Of a stretch of 64,000 nucleotides of DNA, positions 25,213-34,603 are shown piece after piece (position 1 is the stretch's first letter; every line of letters begins with the position of its first letter). The notes beneath the pieces are model-generated. The model was not told the origin of the DNA. It saw only the letters and a program-made list of their open reading frames with translations, and made no database searches. This DNA comes from Sinorhizobium chiapasense (GTDB taxonomy: Bacteria; Pseudomonadota; Alphaproteobacteria; Rhizobiales; Rhizobiaceae): NCBI RefSeq assembly GCF_036488675.1, contig NZ_CP133148.1, positions 2,914,001 to 2,978,000 of the forward strand. The letters run 5' to 3'. A program made the position numbers and the translations under genes.

Positions 25213-26523
25213 TTACTTGATGTAACCGGCCTTGGTCATTTCGCGGGTCGACAGTTGCTGCGCGCTGGCAAGCGCCTGATCCACGCTCATCTGACCGGCC
25301 AGTGCTGCCGAGAAGACCTGGCCGACGGCGGTGCCGAGGCCCTGGAATTCCGGGATCGCGACGAACTGCACGCCGACATAGGGCACCGGCTTGACCGCAG
25401 GGTTCTTCGGGTCGGCGGCGTTGATCGAGTCGAGCGTCATTTTCGCAAACGGCGCCGCCTTCTGGTACTCCGGGTTCTCATAAAGAGACGTGCGGGTACC
25501 GGGCGGAACGTTTGCCCAGCCTTCCTTCTCGGCGACGAGCTTCAGATAGTCCTTGCCAGTTGCCCAGGCGATGAACTTTTCGGCCGCCTCCGCCTTCTGC
25601 GAGCCTGCGGGGATCGCGAGGTTCCACGCCCAGAGCCAGTTGCCGCGTTTGCCAAGGCCGGTATCGGGTGCGAGTGCGAAACCGACCTTGTCGGCAACCG
25701 TCGATTCCTTCGGGTTGGTCACGAAGGAAGCGGCAACCGTCGCGTCGATCCACATGCCGCACTTGCCGGTCTGGAAGAGTGACAGGTTTTCGTTGAAACC
25801 GTTCGAGGAGGCACCGGGCGGGCCTGCGTCATTCATCAGCTTGACGTAGAAGTCGAGCGCATTCTTCCATTCGGGCTGATCAAACTGCGGCTGCCATTTC
25901 TCGTCGAACCAGCGCGCGCCGAAAGCGTTGGCCGTCGCTGTCAGGAAGGCCATGTTCTCGCCCCAGCCGGCCTTGCCGCGCAGGCAGATGCCGTAGATTT
26001 CACTGTCCTTGTCGGTGATCTTGCGGGCAGCTTCCGCGATGAAGTCCCAGGTCGGGGCGTCGGGCATGGTGAGACCGGCTTTTTCGAACAGGTCCTTGCG
26101 ATACATCACCATCGAGCTTTCGCCATAGAAGGGTGCGGCATAAAGCTTGTCGTCGATCGTCAGGCCGCTGCGGATCGCCGGCAAGAGGTCATCGACGTCG
26201 TAATCGGCGCCAAGGTTGTCGAGCGGCAGGAGCCAGCCCTGCTTGGCCCAGATCGGCACTTCGTAGGTGCCGATCGTCATGATGTCGTACTGGCCGCCCT
26301 TGGTCGCGATATCCGTCGTCACGCGCTGGCGCAGCACGTTTTCCTCGAGCGTTACCCACTCGAGCTGAATGTCCGGATTTTTCGAGGTGAAATCCTCCGT
26401 CAGCTTCTGCATCCGGATCATGTCGCCATTGTTCACGGTCGCAATGGTCAGGGTTTCTGCTTGGGCCAGACCCGCCAGAGCGACTGCCGAGCACGTGCCC
26501 AGCAGGAAAGTTCTCAAATTCAT
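25213..26523 (-). CDS. smoE: Sorbitol/mannitol ABC transporter binding protein SmoE
   Basis: 436 aa family 1 solute-binding protein. Signal peptide residues 1-22 (LRTFLLGTCSAVALAGLAQA). The mature part begins with ETLTIATVNNGDMIRMQKLTEDF and has the polyol-binder pattern WVTLEENVLRQRVTTDIATKGGQYDIMTIGTYEVPIW. It captures sorbitol, mannitol and probably dulcitol in the periplasm. First gene of smoEFGK-smoS-mtlK, with a candidate operator 21 bp upstream of its start. Confidence 0.94.
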   Translation of the reverse strand: MNLRTFLLGTCSAVALAGLAQAETLTIATVNNGDMIRMQKLTEDFTSKNPDIQLEWVTLEENVLRQRVTTDIATKGGQYDIMTIGTYEVPIWAKQGWLLPLDNLGADYDVDDLLPAIRSGLTIDDKLYAAPFYGESSMVMYRKDLFEKAGLTMPDAPTWDFIAEAARKITDKDSEIYGICLRGKAGWGENMAFLTATANAFGARWFDEKWQPQFDQPEWKNALDFYVKLMNDAGPPGASSNGFNENLSLFQTGKCGMWIDATVAASFVTNPKESTVADKVGFALAPDTGLGKRGNWLWAWNLAIPAGSQKAEAAEKFIAWATGKDYLKLVAEKEGWANVPPGTRTSLYENPEYQKAAPFAKMTLDSINAADPKNPAVKPVPYVGVQFVAIPEFQGLGTAVGQVFSAALAGQMSVDQALASAQQLSTREMTKAGYIK

Positions 26524-26543
26524 CGACTTCCTCCCAGAAGAAA

Positions 26544-26564
26544 ATGAGCATTTGCTTTGCTCAT
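26544..26564. promoter_or_regulatory. Candidate operator for the SorC-type regulator upstream of smoE
   Basis: ATGAGCA (26544-26550), 7 bp, TGCTCAT (26558-26564): a 21 bp inverted repeat with perfect 7 bp arms, 21 bp upstream of the smoE start. A related half site follows (ACTCACTCATTGG, 26573-26585). Place and size fit a SorC/DeoR-type site. Confidence 0.5.
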
Positions 26565-26748
26565 GGGCAATTACTCACTCATTGGCGCAAAATGTCAATG
26601 TGCATTCGATGCTGCGACGCACCCGAAATTGTTAATGGGCTGTTTTAGCTATGGATTTTTTGTCAAGCTCGGCGCACAGAATGCACGCTCGCAACCCGGG
26701 CGGCGGCGTTCTCGAAGCTCGATGTTGCCGAGTTTTATCTTGGCTGAA

Positions 26749-27702
26749 TCACGCGCCAAGCAAAAAGTCGGCAGTGGTTTCGTCGGTGACAAGGCCGTTG
26801 ATGATGCGGCCCTTGAGCGCTGCGCGGAGCGCCTCGTATTTGCGCCTGCCCTTGGCAATGCCGATGACCGATGCCCGATCGCGCGGCGGCAGCGGAATGG
26901 AGGCGACGCGTTCGTTGATGCTGCCCGTCAGCAACTCGCCCTCGTGATCGAACATCCAGCCGCAAATTTCCCCTGCGGCACCGGCTGCCGTTAGCCGCGC
27001 CATTTCCTCGCGCGCCAGGAAGCCGTCCTCGCAGAGCGGTGCGTCCGGCCCGAGTTCGCCCACGCCGACGAAGGCGGCATTGGCTTCTGCACCGAGCTTG
27101 AGCGCGATCTTAACGAGACTCTGGTTGTGCAGGACCTCGCGCTCCTCGGGCGACGAAACGAGCACCGGCAGGGGCATGGGAAAATGGCGCGCCTTGATCG
27201 TATCCGCCATGCTGAAGATGACGTTGTAATAGGCGGCCGAACCATCGAGCCTGATATTGCCGGTCAGCGAGACGATCCGATGCTGCGGGCACTCCATCGG
27301 GGGCAACTGGTCGATCGTCGCCTTCAGCGTCCGCCCGGTTCCGATCGCCAGAACCACCGGGTCCGTCGATTTCAGCCAGCGCTCGATCTCCACTGCGCCG
27401 GCTTCCGCGATGCCGACCGTCGTCGAACTCGAACCGGGATCGCTCGGCACGACGTCGACATGTTTCAGCTCGTATTTTTCCTTGAGCCGGGCGGCGGTTT
27501 CGAGGCAGGCGGCAATCGGATGATCGAGCCGAACCTTGATCAGTCGCTCGGCCATGGCGAGGGAGACGAGGCGCTGCGCCGATTGCCGCGAGATGCCCAT
27601 GACCGATGCAATCTCGTCCTGCGTTCGGCCGGCGACATAGTATAGCCAGCCAGCCCGGGCAGCATCGTCCAGCCTGTTGTTGGTCTCCGGCCTGCGCGCC
27701 AT
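26749..27702 (-). CDS. smoC: SorC-family sugar-binding transcriptional regulator (SmoC)
   Basis: 317 aa. An N-terminal helix-turn-helix (residues about 10-55, with AGWLYYVAGRTQDEIASVMGISRQSAQRLVSLAMAE) and a C-terminal sugar-binding domain related to phosphosugar isomerases (LAIGTGRTLKATIDQLPP, SLTGNIRLDGSAAYYN, VGVGELG, GRRKYEALRAALKGRIINGLVTDETTA). It is expected to control smoEFGK-smoS-mtlK in response to a polyol or its phosphate. It is transcribed toward smoE with 225 bp between. Confidence 0.9.
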   Translation of the reverse strand: MARRPETNNRLDDAARAGWLYYVAGRTQDEIASVMGISRQSAQRLVSLAMAERLIKVRLDHPIAACLETAARLKEKYELKHVDVVPSDPGSSSTTVGIAEAGAVEIERWLKSTDPVVLAIGTGRTLKATIDQLPPMECPQHRIVSLTGNIRLDGSAAYYNVIFSMADTIKARHFPMPLPVLVSSPEEREVLHNQSLVKIALKLGAEANAAFVGVGELGPDAPLCEDGFLAREEMARLTAAGAAGEICGWMFDHEGELLTGSINERVASIPLPPRDRASVIGIAKGRRKYEALRAALKGRIINGLVTDETTADFLLGA

Positions 27703-27904
27703 AAGATTGTCTCCTTCCCCCTTGATTTGCTGCCACTATTTGCCCTGCCCTGTCAAACAAACGTGCAGGGCGAACAGGATGCGTGAAGAGAAAGCCCGGG
27801 TTCTTGGGGCGTTCGGCAAGTTTCCGAAGCAAACTTTTACCGTTTGATAAAAAAATAAAGCGTGTTACCGTTCTCTCATCCTGAGAAAACATTGGGAGCT
27901 AAAA
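27703..27904. other. Divergent control region smoC/preT
   Basis: 202 bp between two divergent starts. It holds an imperfect inverted repeat gccctg (27742-27755 region) / cagggc near 27766-27771 and an AT-rich tract (gataaaaaaataaag) close to preT. No clear RutR-like site was found here. Confidence 0.4.
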
Positions 27905-29266
27905 ATGGGAACGACGCAATCTGGGATCCTTGGCGGCCGGCTGCCGTTCAAGGAATACGAAGCCAATTTCTCCGACCTTCATCCGCCGCTCGACAAACAC
28001 GAGGCTGTGGTCGCTGCCGACCGCTGCTACTTCTGTCACGATGCGCCGTGCATGACGGCCTGTCCCACCTCGATCGACATCCCGATGTTCATCCGGCAGA
28101 TTGCAACAGGCAATCCAATCGGCTCGGCGAAGACGATCTTCGACCAGAACATTCTCGGCGGCATGTGCGCCCGCGTCTGTCCCACCGAAACGCTCTGCGA
28201 GCAGGCCTGCGTGCGCAACACGGCCGAGGAACGGCCGGTGGAGATCGGCAGGCTGCAGCGTTACGCGACCGATATTGCGATAAAGGAGAACAAGCAGTTC
28301 TACGCGCGGGCCGCCTCGTCCGGTCGAAAGGTAGCCGTGGTCGGTGCCGGGCCTGCGGGCCTTGCCTGCGCCCACCGGCTAGCGGTCAAGGGCCACGACG
28401 TGGTCGTCTACGATGCGCGCGAGAAATCCGGCGGGCTCAATGAATACGGCATCGCCGCCTACAAGTCGGTGGACGACTTCGCCCAGAAGGAGGTCGATTA
28501 CGTCCTTTCGATCGGCGGTATCGAGATGCGCCATGGCCTGGCGCTTGGCCGCGACTTCTCGCTTGCCGACCTGGCCGAGCAATATGACGCCGTCTTCCTC
28601 GGCCTCGGCCTTGCCGGCGTCAACGCGCTCCGGATCGAAGGCGAGAATGCCGAAGGGGTCCAGGACGCCGTCGACTTCATCGCCGCACTCCGCCAGTCGA
28701 AGACCAAGGCCGACATCCCGGTCGGCCGGCGGGTCGTGGTGCTCGGCGGCGGCATGACCGCAATCGACGCGGCCGTCCAGTCGAAGCTCCTCGGCGCCGA
28801 AGAAGTGACGATCTGTTACCGCCGCGGCAAGGAACACATGAATGCCTCCGAGTTCGAGCAGGATTTGGCTACCTCCAAAGGCGTCACCATTCGCCACTGG
28901 CTGCAGCCGAAGCGCATCGCGCTGAAGGACGGCCGGGTCGCCGGCATCGAGCTCGACTACACGACGCTCGATAACGGCAAGCTGACGACAACCGGGGAAA
29001 CGGGTATCATTGCAGCCGACCAGATCTTCAAGGCGATCGGCCAGACCTTCGAAGCATCAGGCCTCGGCGCGCTTCAGATGGAGAGCGGGCGCATCGTCGT
29101 CGATGCCGAGGGCCGGACCTCGCTCGCCAAGGTCTGGGCGGGCGGCGACTGCGTTCTCGGCGGAGAGGATCTGACCGTTTCCGCCGTCGCCATGGGGCGT
29201 GACGCCGCCGAATCGATCAACCGGGCCTTCGCCGCGGCTCAGCCGCTGGCGAGCGCGGTCGCGTAA
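27905..29266 (+). CDS. preT: NAD-dependent dihydropyrimidine dehydrogenase subunit PreT
   Basis: 453 aa, the N-terminal half of mammalian dihydropyrimidine dehydrogenase and a relative of the small subunit of glutamate synthase. Cys41, 44, 49 and 53 and Cys88, 92, 98 and 102 can bind two [4Fe-4S] clusters. FAD site VAVVGAGPAGLA (Gly147-Gly152), NAD site VVVLGGGMTAID, and a C-terminal GGDC motif. With PreA it reduces uracil and thymine to the 5,6-dihydro forms, the first step of the reductive pathway. It is followed by preA after 31 bp. Confidence 0.94.
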   Translation: MGTTQSGILGGRLPFKEYEANFSDLHPPLDKHEAVVAADRCYFCHDAPCMTACPTSIDIPMFIRQIATGNPIGSAKTIFDQNILGGMCARVCPTETLCEQACVRNTAEERPVEIGRLQRYATDIAIKENKQFYARAASSGRKVAVVGAGPAGLACAHRLAVKGHDVVVYDAREKSGGLNEYGIAAYKSVDDFAQKEVDYVLSIGGIEMRHGLALGRDFSLADLAEQYDAVFLGLGLAGVNALRIEGENAEGVQDAVDFIAALRQSKTKADIPVGRRVVVLGGGMTAIDAAVQSKLLGAEEVTICYRRGKEHMNASEFEQDLATSKGVTIRHWLQPKRIALKDGRVAGIELDYTTLDNGKLTTTGETGIIAADQIFKAIGQTFEASGLGALQMESGRIVVDAEGRTSLAKVWAGGDCVLGGEDLTVSAVAMGRDAAESINRAFAAAQPLASAVA

Positions 29267-29297
29267 GAAGCGGAACAGGATCGAGAGGAAGAGAACA

Positions 29298-30611
29298 ATG
29301 GCTGATCTTCGCAACAATTTTGTCGGCATCAAATCCCCGAACCCGTTCTGGCTCGCCTCGGCGCCGCCGACGGACAAGGCCTATAACGTCGAGCGCGCGT
29401 TCAAAGCCGGCTGGGGCGGCGTCGTCTGGAAGACGCTGGGCGAGGAAGGACCGCCCGTCGTCAACGTCAACGGGCCGCGCTACGGCGCGATCTGGGGCGC
29501 CGACCGGCGCCTGCTCGGCTTGAACAACATCGAGCTCATCACCGACCGGGATCTTTACGTGAACCTGCGCGAGATGAAGCAAGTGAAGATGAACTGGCCC
29601 GACCGGGCGCTGATCGCTTCGATCATGGTGCCCTGCGTCGAGGACGCGTGGAAAGCGATCTTGCCACTGGTCGAAGAAACCGGGGCCGACGGCATCGAAC
29701 TCAATTTCGGCTGTCCGCACGGCATGTCCGAGCGCGGCATGGGTTCGGCGGTCGGCCAGGTACCCGAATATATCGAGATGGTCGTGCGCTGGTGCAAACA
29801 GTACACGCGCATGCCCGTGATCACCAAGCTGACGCCGAACATCACCGATATCCGCAAGCCCGCCCGCGCCGCCAAGGCCGGCGGCACCGACGCCGTGTCA
29901 CTGATCAACACGATCAACTCGATCACTTCGGTCAATCTCGACACGTTCTCGCCGGAGCCTTCGATCGACGGCCGGGGCAGCCACGGCGGCTATTGCGGCC
30001 CGGCCGTGAAGCCGATCGCGCTCAACATGGTCGCCGAGATCGCCCGCGATCCGGAAACCCACGGGCTGCCGATTTCCGGCATCGGCGGGATCACCACATG
30101 GCGCGACGCGGCCGAATTCCTGGCGCTCGGCGCCGGCAACGTCCAGGTCTGCACGGCGGCGATGACCTACGGCTTCAAGATCGTCCAGGAAATGATCTCC
30201 GGCCTCTCCGACTGGATGGACGCCAAGGGCCACCGCACACTCGACGACATCTGCGGTCGCGCCGTACCGAACGTCACCGACTGGCAGTATCTAAACCTCA
30301 ACTACGTCGCCAAGGCGAAGATCGACCAGGACGCCTGCATCAAATGTGGCCGCTGTCACATCGCCTGCGAGGACACCTCGCACCAGGCGATCACCCAGTT
30401 CGTCAACGGCGTGCGTCATTTCGAGGTGATCGAAGAGGAATGCGTCGGCTGCAATCTCTGCGTCAACGTCTGTCCGGTTGACAACTGCATCACGATGGAG
30501 CCGCTGGCAGCCGGCACTGTCGACAAACGCACCGGCAAGGCCGTCGATCCAAACTATGCCAACTGGACGACCCATCCAAACAATCCGATGGCGCGGCCGG
30601 CCGCCGAGTGA
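29298..30611 (+). CDS. preA: NAD-dependent dihydropyrimidine dehydrogenase subunit PreA
   Basis: 437 aa. Residues 1 to about 310 form an FMN TIM barrel of the dihydroorotate dehydrogenase type (NPFWLASAPPTDKAYNV, GADGIELNFGCPHGMSERGMG with the active-site Cys loop nearby, and PISGIGGITTWRDAAEFLALGA). The C-terminal part holds two [4Fe-4S] motifs, CIKCGRCHIACEDTSHQ and CVGCNLCVNVCPVDNC. The start at 29298 has GAGGAA upstream; a reading from 29199 overlaps preT. It is followed by a strong stem-loop terminator. Confidence 0.95.
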   Translation: MADLRNNFVGIKSPNPFWLASAPPTDKAYNVERAFKAGWGGVVWKTLGEEGPPVVNVNGPRYGAIWGADRRLLGLNNIELITDRDLYVNLREMKQVKMNWPDRALIASIMVPCVEDAWKAILPLVEETGADGIELNFGCPHGMSERGMGSAVGQVPEYIEMVVRWCKQYTRMPVITKLTPNITDIRKPARAAKAGGTDAVSLINTINSITSVNLDTFSPEPSIDGRGSHGGYCGPAVKPIALNMVAEIARDPETHGLPISGIGGITTWRDAAEFLALGAGNVQVCTAAMTYGFKIVQEMISGLSDWMDAKGHRTLDDICGRAVPNVTDWQYLNLNYVAKAKIDQDACIKCGRCHIACEDTSHQAITQFVNGVRHFEVIEEECVGCNLCVNVCPVDNCITMEPLAAGTVDKRTGKAVDPNYANWTTHPNNPMARPAAE

Positions 30612-30630
30612 CTCGACGCTGATAAAACAG

Positions 30631-30663
30631 GAAGGCCGCCGGGTGAGAATTCCGGCGGCCTTC
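30631..30663. terminator. Bidirectional terminator after preA
   Basis: Perfect 12 bp arms gaaggccgccgg (30631-30642) and ccggcggccttc (30652-30663) with a 9 bp loop. It lies 19 bp after preA and 14 bp after the convergent oxidoreductase gene, so it can serve both. Confidence 0.85.
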
Positions 30664-30677
30664 GTATTCGTGGCATG

Positions 30678-31700
30678 TCAGAACTCGATCACCAGTTTGC
30701 CGAACGGCCCGCGATCGAGATGCGCCAGCGCCTCGCGGAACTCGACGAACGTATATCGCCTGTCGATGACCGGTTTCAGGCGCAAGCGGTCGACGGCGCC
30801 GACCAGGTCTTCGAGCGCCCGGCGATGTCCCACGCTGATGCCCTGCAGCACCGGGGATTTCAGAAGCAGCGGCGCCGCGGGCCCCGAAATTTCGAAGCCT
30901 TCCAACACGCCGATCACGGAAATGCGCCCGTCCGCCGCGACGGCTTTCAACGACTGACCAAGGCCGGCGCCGCCGGCTATTTCCAGAATGTGGTCGGCGC
31001 CATGGTCTGCGGTCAGTTGATAGACCCGCTCGACCCAGTCCTCCGATTTGCGATTGATGCCGTGGTCGGCGCCAAGTGCCAGCGCCCGCGTGAGCTTTTC
31101 CTGGCTCCCCGACGTGACGATCACCTCCGCACCGTTCGCTTTGGCGATCTGCAGGCCGAAGAGAGCCACGCCGCCTGTTCCCTGGACGACGACGCGATCG
31201 CCGGGTCTGAGACGGCCCTTTTCCACCAGCGCGAACCAGGCCGTGAGGCCGGCGCAAGGCAAGGTGCTCGCCTCGGCCGCGTCGAGGCTCTTCGGCGCGG
31301 CGACGAACCAATCTTCGGGGAACGCCACAAATTCCGACATGACGCCCGGATGCACGCCGCCAAGCGTCGCATAGGAAGGCGCCCTGCCGCTTCCCGGCCT
31401 GAGACCATCGAGCCAGTCGGGGTGGAAGGTCGAGATGACGCGATCGCCGGGCCTAAAGCGCGTCACGCCTTTGCCCACGCTTTCGACGACACCACTCATG
31501 TCCGAGGCCGGCACGAAGGGGAAGTTGAGACCCAGTCCCATGCCGGTTTCAAGTATCAGCTTGTCGCGATAATTGAGCGACACGGCCGTCGTCCGGACGA
31601 GCACGTCATGGTCACCGATATCCGGCACAGGACGCTCGGCAACCTTGAGATTTTGCGGGCCGATCGCGTCGATGCTCCATTCCCTCATCCATTTCGTCAT
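30678..31700 (-). CDS. Zinc-type alcohol dehydrogenase family/quinone reductase-like oxidoreductase
   Basis: 340 aa MDR-superfamily NAD(P)-dependent enzyme. GroES-like part with VSLNYRDKLILETGMG and PFVPASDMSGVVESVGKGVTRFRPGDRV, then cofactor site VVQGTGGVALFGLQIAKANGAEVIVT. The Cys residues of the structural zinc lobe of classic alcohol dehydrogenases are absent, as in quinone reductase-like members. The substrate is unknown. ATG 31700 has AAAGGAG upstream; a GTG at 31715 is less likely. Divergent from a LysR gene that probably controls it. Confidence 0.88.
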   Translation of the reverse strand: MTKWMREWSIDAIGPQNLKVAERPVPDIGDHDVLVRTTAVSLNYRDKLILETGMGLGLNFPFVPASDMSGVVESVGKGVTRFRPGDRVISTFHPDWLDGLRPGSGRAPSYATLGGVHPGVMSEFVAFPEDWFVAAPKSLDAAEASTLPCAGLTAWFALVEKGRLRPGDRVVVQGTGGVALFGLQIAKANGAEVIVTSGSQEKLTRALALGADHGINRKSEDWVERVYQLTADHGADHILEIAGGAGLGQSLKAVAADGRISVIGVLEGFEISGPAAPLLLKSPVLQGISVGHRRALEDLVGAVDRLRLKPVIDRRYTFVEFREALAHLDRGPFGKLVIEF

Positions 31701-31710
31701 GATCACTCCT

Positions 31711-31720
31711 TTCACGTGAA
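31711..31720. promoter_or_regulatory. Small palindrome in the LysR/oxidoreductase divergent region
   Basis: TTCACGTGAA is a perfect 10 bp palindrome just upstream of the oxidoreductase start, overlapping its 5' leader. It could be part of the LysR site, but it is short. Confidence 0.25.
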
Positions 31721-31806
31721 TGGTGATGGGACGAGCATAGTGTTGAAGTCAGATCGCCAGTTGCGATAAGATTTCCCATCATTGGTTCTCAAATGGATAC
31801 AATCCG

Positions 31807-32706
31807 ATGGAGAGGCTGAACGGTATTTCCGTCTTCGTGGAGGTCGCCGATGCCGGCGGTTTCTCCGCCGCCGCCGAGCGGTTGAACCTCTCCCGCTCGG
31901 CCGTGGGCAAGACGATCGCGCGGCTTGAGCAGCGACTTGGCGTGCGCCTCTTTCATCGCACCACCCGGACACAAAGCCTGACCGACGAGGGCCAGCTCTT
32001 CTACCGAAGCTGCCTGAAGGCGATTGACGAAGTGCGTAACGCGGAAGCGCTGCTAGAATCCGGCAGACAAGAAATTCGCGGTCGCTTGCGTATTTCGATG
32101 CCTGTGCTCTTCGGCCGCCAATGCGTCGCGCCGCTCCTGCACGACGTGCTTCGTGCGCACCCGCATCTGGAGCTGGATCTTTCCTTCAATGACCGCGTCG
32201 TCGATCTGTTCGACGAGGGCTTCGATCTCGCTATCCGCAACGGTTCCGCGGGCACTGACCCGGGCCTCATGGCACGGGCGATCGCCGATCAGCGCATGAC
32301 TGTCTGCGCCGCGCCCGCCTATCTCGAAGCACACGGCACACCAACAAGCCTTGATGACCTCACCAGACACCATGCCGTTGTCTACGCGCGGAGCGGATAC
32401 CAGCGCGCGTGGTCCTTTCCAGTCAACGGGAATACGACCGAAGAAGTGACGCCGAAGACCCGTTTGCGGCTGGATGATCTTGCCGCCATCGCTGATGCCG
32501 CGGCCGATGGCCTTGGCCTTGCCTGGCTGCCGTGCTGGCTGGTGCGCGAGCGCGTGCAGCGCGGCGAACTCGTGCGGGTCATTACGGACCGACCCGGTGA
32601 GATCTTCAAGGCCTACGCGGTGTGGCCGCAAACACAGCTTATGCTGCCAAAACTCCGGGTGGTGATCGACAAGCTCGCCAAGCGGCTACCCCGGATCATG
32701 GAGTAG
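31807..32706 (+). CDS. LysR-family transcriptional regulator
   Basis: 299 aa. N-terminal winged helix of the LysR type (residues 1-60: MERLNGISVFVEVADAGGFSAAAERLNLSRSAVGKTIARLEQRLGVRLFHRTTRT) and a PBP2-type effector domain of the CrgA/YafC group (LRISMPVLFGRQCVAPLL, DEGFDLAIRNG). It is divergent from the oxidoreductase gene across 106 bp and likely regulates it, as is common for this group. The effector is unknown. Confidence 0.9.
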   Translation: MERLNGISVFVEVADAGGFSAAAERLNLSRSAVGKTIARLEQRLGVRLFHRTTRTQSLTDEGQLFYRSCLKAIDEVRNAEALLESGRQEIRGRLRISMPVLFGRQCVAPLLHDVLRAHPHLELDLSFNDRVVDLFDEGFDLAIRNGSAGTDPGLMARAIADQRMTVCAAPAYLEAHGTPTSLDDLTRHHAVVYARSGYQRAWSFPVNGNTTEEVTPKTRLRLDDLAAIADAAADGLGLAWLPCWLVRERVQRGELVRVITDRPGEIFKAYAVWPQTQLMLPKLRVVIDKLAKRLPRIME

Positions 32707-32896
32707 CATAGGTACCCACGCTATCCGACCGAAGCCACCGGGCGCGCCATGGAAGCGATCGAGTACCGCTAACAATGCGGTCACGAAAACGAAACAGTTT
32801 GTGTAGAAAACGTAAGTTGTCGGTACCCGCGATCTGGTTAATAAGGAACGGAATCAGCAATAGCCGGCCAGAACCGGCGAATACCGGGCAGAGTGC

Positions 32897-34570
32897 TTGA
32901 CGACCTTTTCCATCAGCGCACGCAAGAAGATACACCTGATCTCGGGGGCCGTGCTCGGCACATTCATCCTCTGCCATTTCTTCAATCATTCGCTCGGCCT
33001 GATCTCGATCGACGCCATGGAATCCGGCAGGCGGACGTTCAATCTCCTGTGGCACAGCGTACCCGGGACGATACTGCTCTACGGCGCGCTTCTCCTGCAT
33101 TTCATGATGGCGCTCGAGAGCCTCTACCGGCGGCAGACGCTCAGAATGCCCGCCCGCGAGGCGTTCAAAATCGTCTTCGGCCTCAGCTTGCCTTTCGTGC
33201 TGATGGTGCATGTGGTCGCCGCCCGGGTGGAGCCGATCTTCTCCGGGATTGAAGCCACTTATCCCGACATCCTCCGATCGCTCTGGTCGAGTTCCATTGG
33301 CACGACCCGGCAGACGGCGGCGCTTCTGCTTGCCTGGAGCCATGGATGTCTTGGCGCCTGGTTCTGGATGCGCGGTCGAGCCTGGTTTCCGCGTTATGAG
33401 ATCCTGCTCTACACGATTGCGCTGCTCGTCCCGATCTTCGCGCTGCTCGGCTTCGTCAACGGTGCGCGGTCGCTTGAGCGCGTCTATGCGGAACATGGCG
33501 GCTATGGCGACACGGCTTACGTCAGTCACAAGCCGCGGGTCGATCCGGCGCTCATGGAAAACATCCGCCTGGCGCTCTACGCCGGTTTCGGTGGCCTGAT
33601 CGCGGGCACTCTCGCTCTTCGCGCACTGCCGACGCGCGGCCGGATTCGCGTGCGCTACCCCGACGGCCGTGTCGCGGCGGTGAGCCTTGGCTTCAGCGTC
33701 TTGGAGGCAAGCCGTGCCGCGGGTATTCCCCACGTCTCCGTCTGCGGCGGACGTGGCCGCTGTTCTACATGCCGGGTCCGCGTGATCCAGGGGCTCGAGG
33801 GCCAACCGGCGCCGGAGACAGCGGAGCGGGCGACATTGGCCCGAATCGGCGCGCCGGACAATGTGCGGCTCGCCTGCCAGTTCCGGCCGGTTCACAGCGT
33901 GACCGTCGTCCCCATTCTCGACACCGACAGCCTCGGTATAAAGAAGCAGCTCGCTCAGCAGGACGGCGAGGGCCGCGAGCGTCGGATCGCCGTGCTCTTC
34001 TGCGATCTGCGCGATTTCACCCGCATCGCCGAGCATAAGCTACCCTTCGATACGGTGTTCCTGCTCAACCGCTACTTCGAGATGGTCGGCGAAGCCGTCG
34101 AAAGTTCGGGCGGCGTGATCGACAAGTTCATCGGCGATGGTGCACTTGCGATCTTCGGACTGAAGAGCCCGTTTCAGGAAGCATGCCTTCAGTCACTCGC
34201 GGCCGCAGTCCGATTGTCCAAGGGGATCCAGGCGCTCAATCAGACATTTCACGGAGAGCTCGAACAGCCGCTGCGGCTGGCGATCGGCCTGCACGCAGGC
34301 CCGGCGATCATCGGCGAGATGGGATACGGCCGGGCGACTTCGCTGACCGCGGTCGGCGATACGATCAACACCGCAAGCCGGCTCGAGGGCCTGGCGAAGG
34401 AGCATGATGCCGAACTCGCGGTTTCGGTCGAACTCGTTCGTCGCGCCGGCCTCGATCTCGAAGGGAACATGCGGCTCGATATTGGCCTGCGCGGCCGGCA
34501 GGCGAAACTCGAAACCTGGATCGTCGACAGCGCCGATCACATCGCGGATGCCCTGCCGGCATCGGCTTGA
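32897..34570 (+). CDS. Membrane adenylate cyclase with 2Fe-2S ferredoxin domain
   Basis: 557 aa, three parts. Residues 1 to about 245 hold some six membrane helices with several intramembrane His (27, 31, 69, 105, 149), reminiscent of b-type cytochrome anchors. About 248-340 is a plant-type ferredoxin domain with Cys283, 289, 292 and 327 (CGGRGRCSTC). About 360-545 is a class III cyclase catalytic domain: metal residues Asp370 (LFCDLRDFT) and Asp414 (FIGDGALAIF), and the TAVGDTINTASRLEGLA substrate region. The layout suggests cAMP output controlled by redox state. The start is TTG at 32897. It lies alone between LysR and TetR genes. Confidence 0.88.
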   Translation: MTTFSISARKKIHLISGAVLGTFILCHFFNHSLGLISIDAMESGRRTFNLLWHSVPGTILLYGALLLHFMMALESLYRRQTLRMPAREAFKIVFGLSLPFVLMVHVVAARVEPIFSGIEATYPDILRSLWSSSIGTTRQTAALLLAWSHGCLGAWFWMRGRAWFPRYEILLYTIALLVPIFALLGFVNGARSLERVYAEHGGYGDTAYVSHKPRVDPALMENIRLALYAGFGGLIAGTLALRALPTRGRIRVRYPDGRVAAVSLGFSVLEASRAAGIPHVSVCGGRGRCSTCRVRVIQGLEGQPAPETAERATLARIGAPDNVRLACQFRPVHSVTVVPILDTDSLGIKKQLAQQDGEGRERRIAVLFCDLRDFTRIAEHKLPFDTVFLLNRYFEMVGEAVESSGGVIDKFIGDGALAIFGLKSPFQEACLQSLAAAVRLSKGIQALNQTFHGELEQPLRLAIGLHAGPAIIGEMGYGRATSLTAVGDTINTASRLEGLAKEHDAELAVSVELVRRAGLDLEGNMRLDIGLRGRQAKLETWIVDSADHIADALPASA

Positions 34571-34603
34571 CGAGGAACACTCCGGTACCCGGTTCCGCAG
34601 GGC

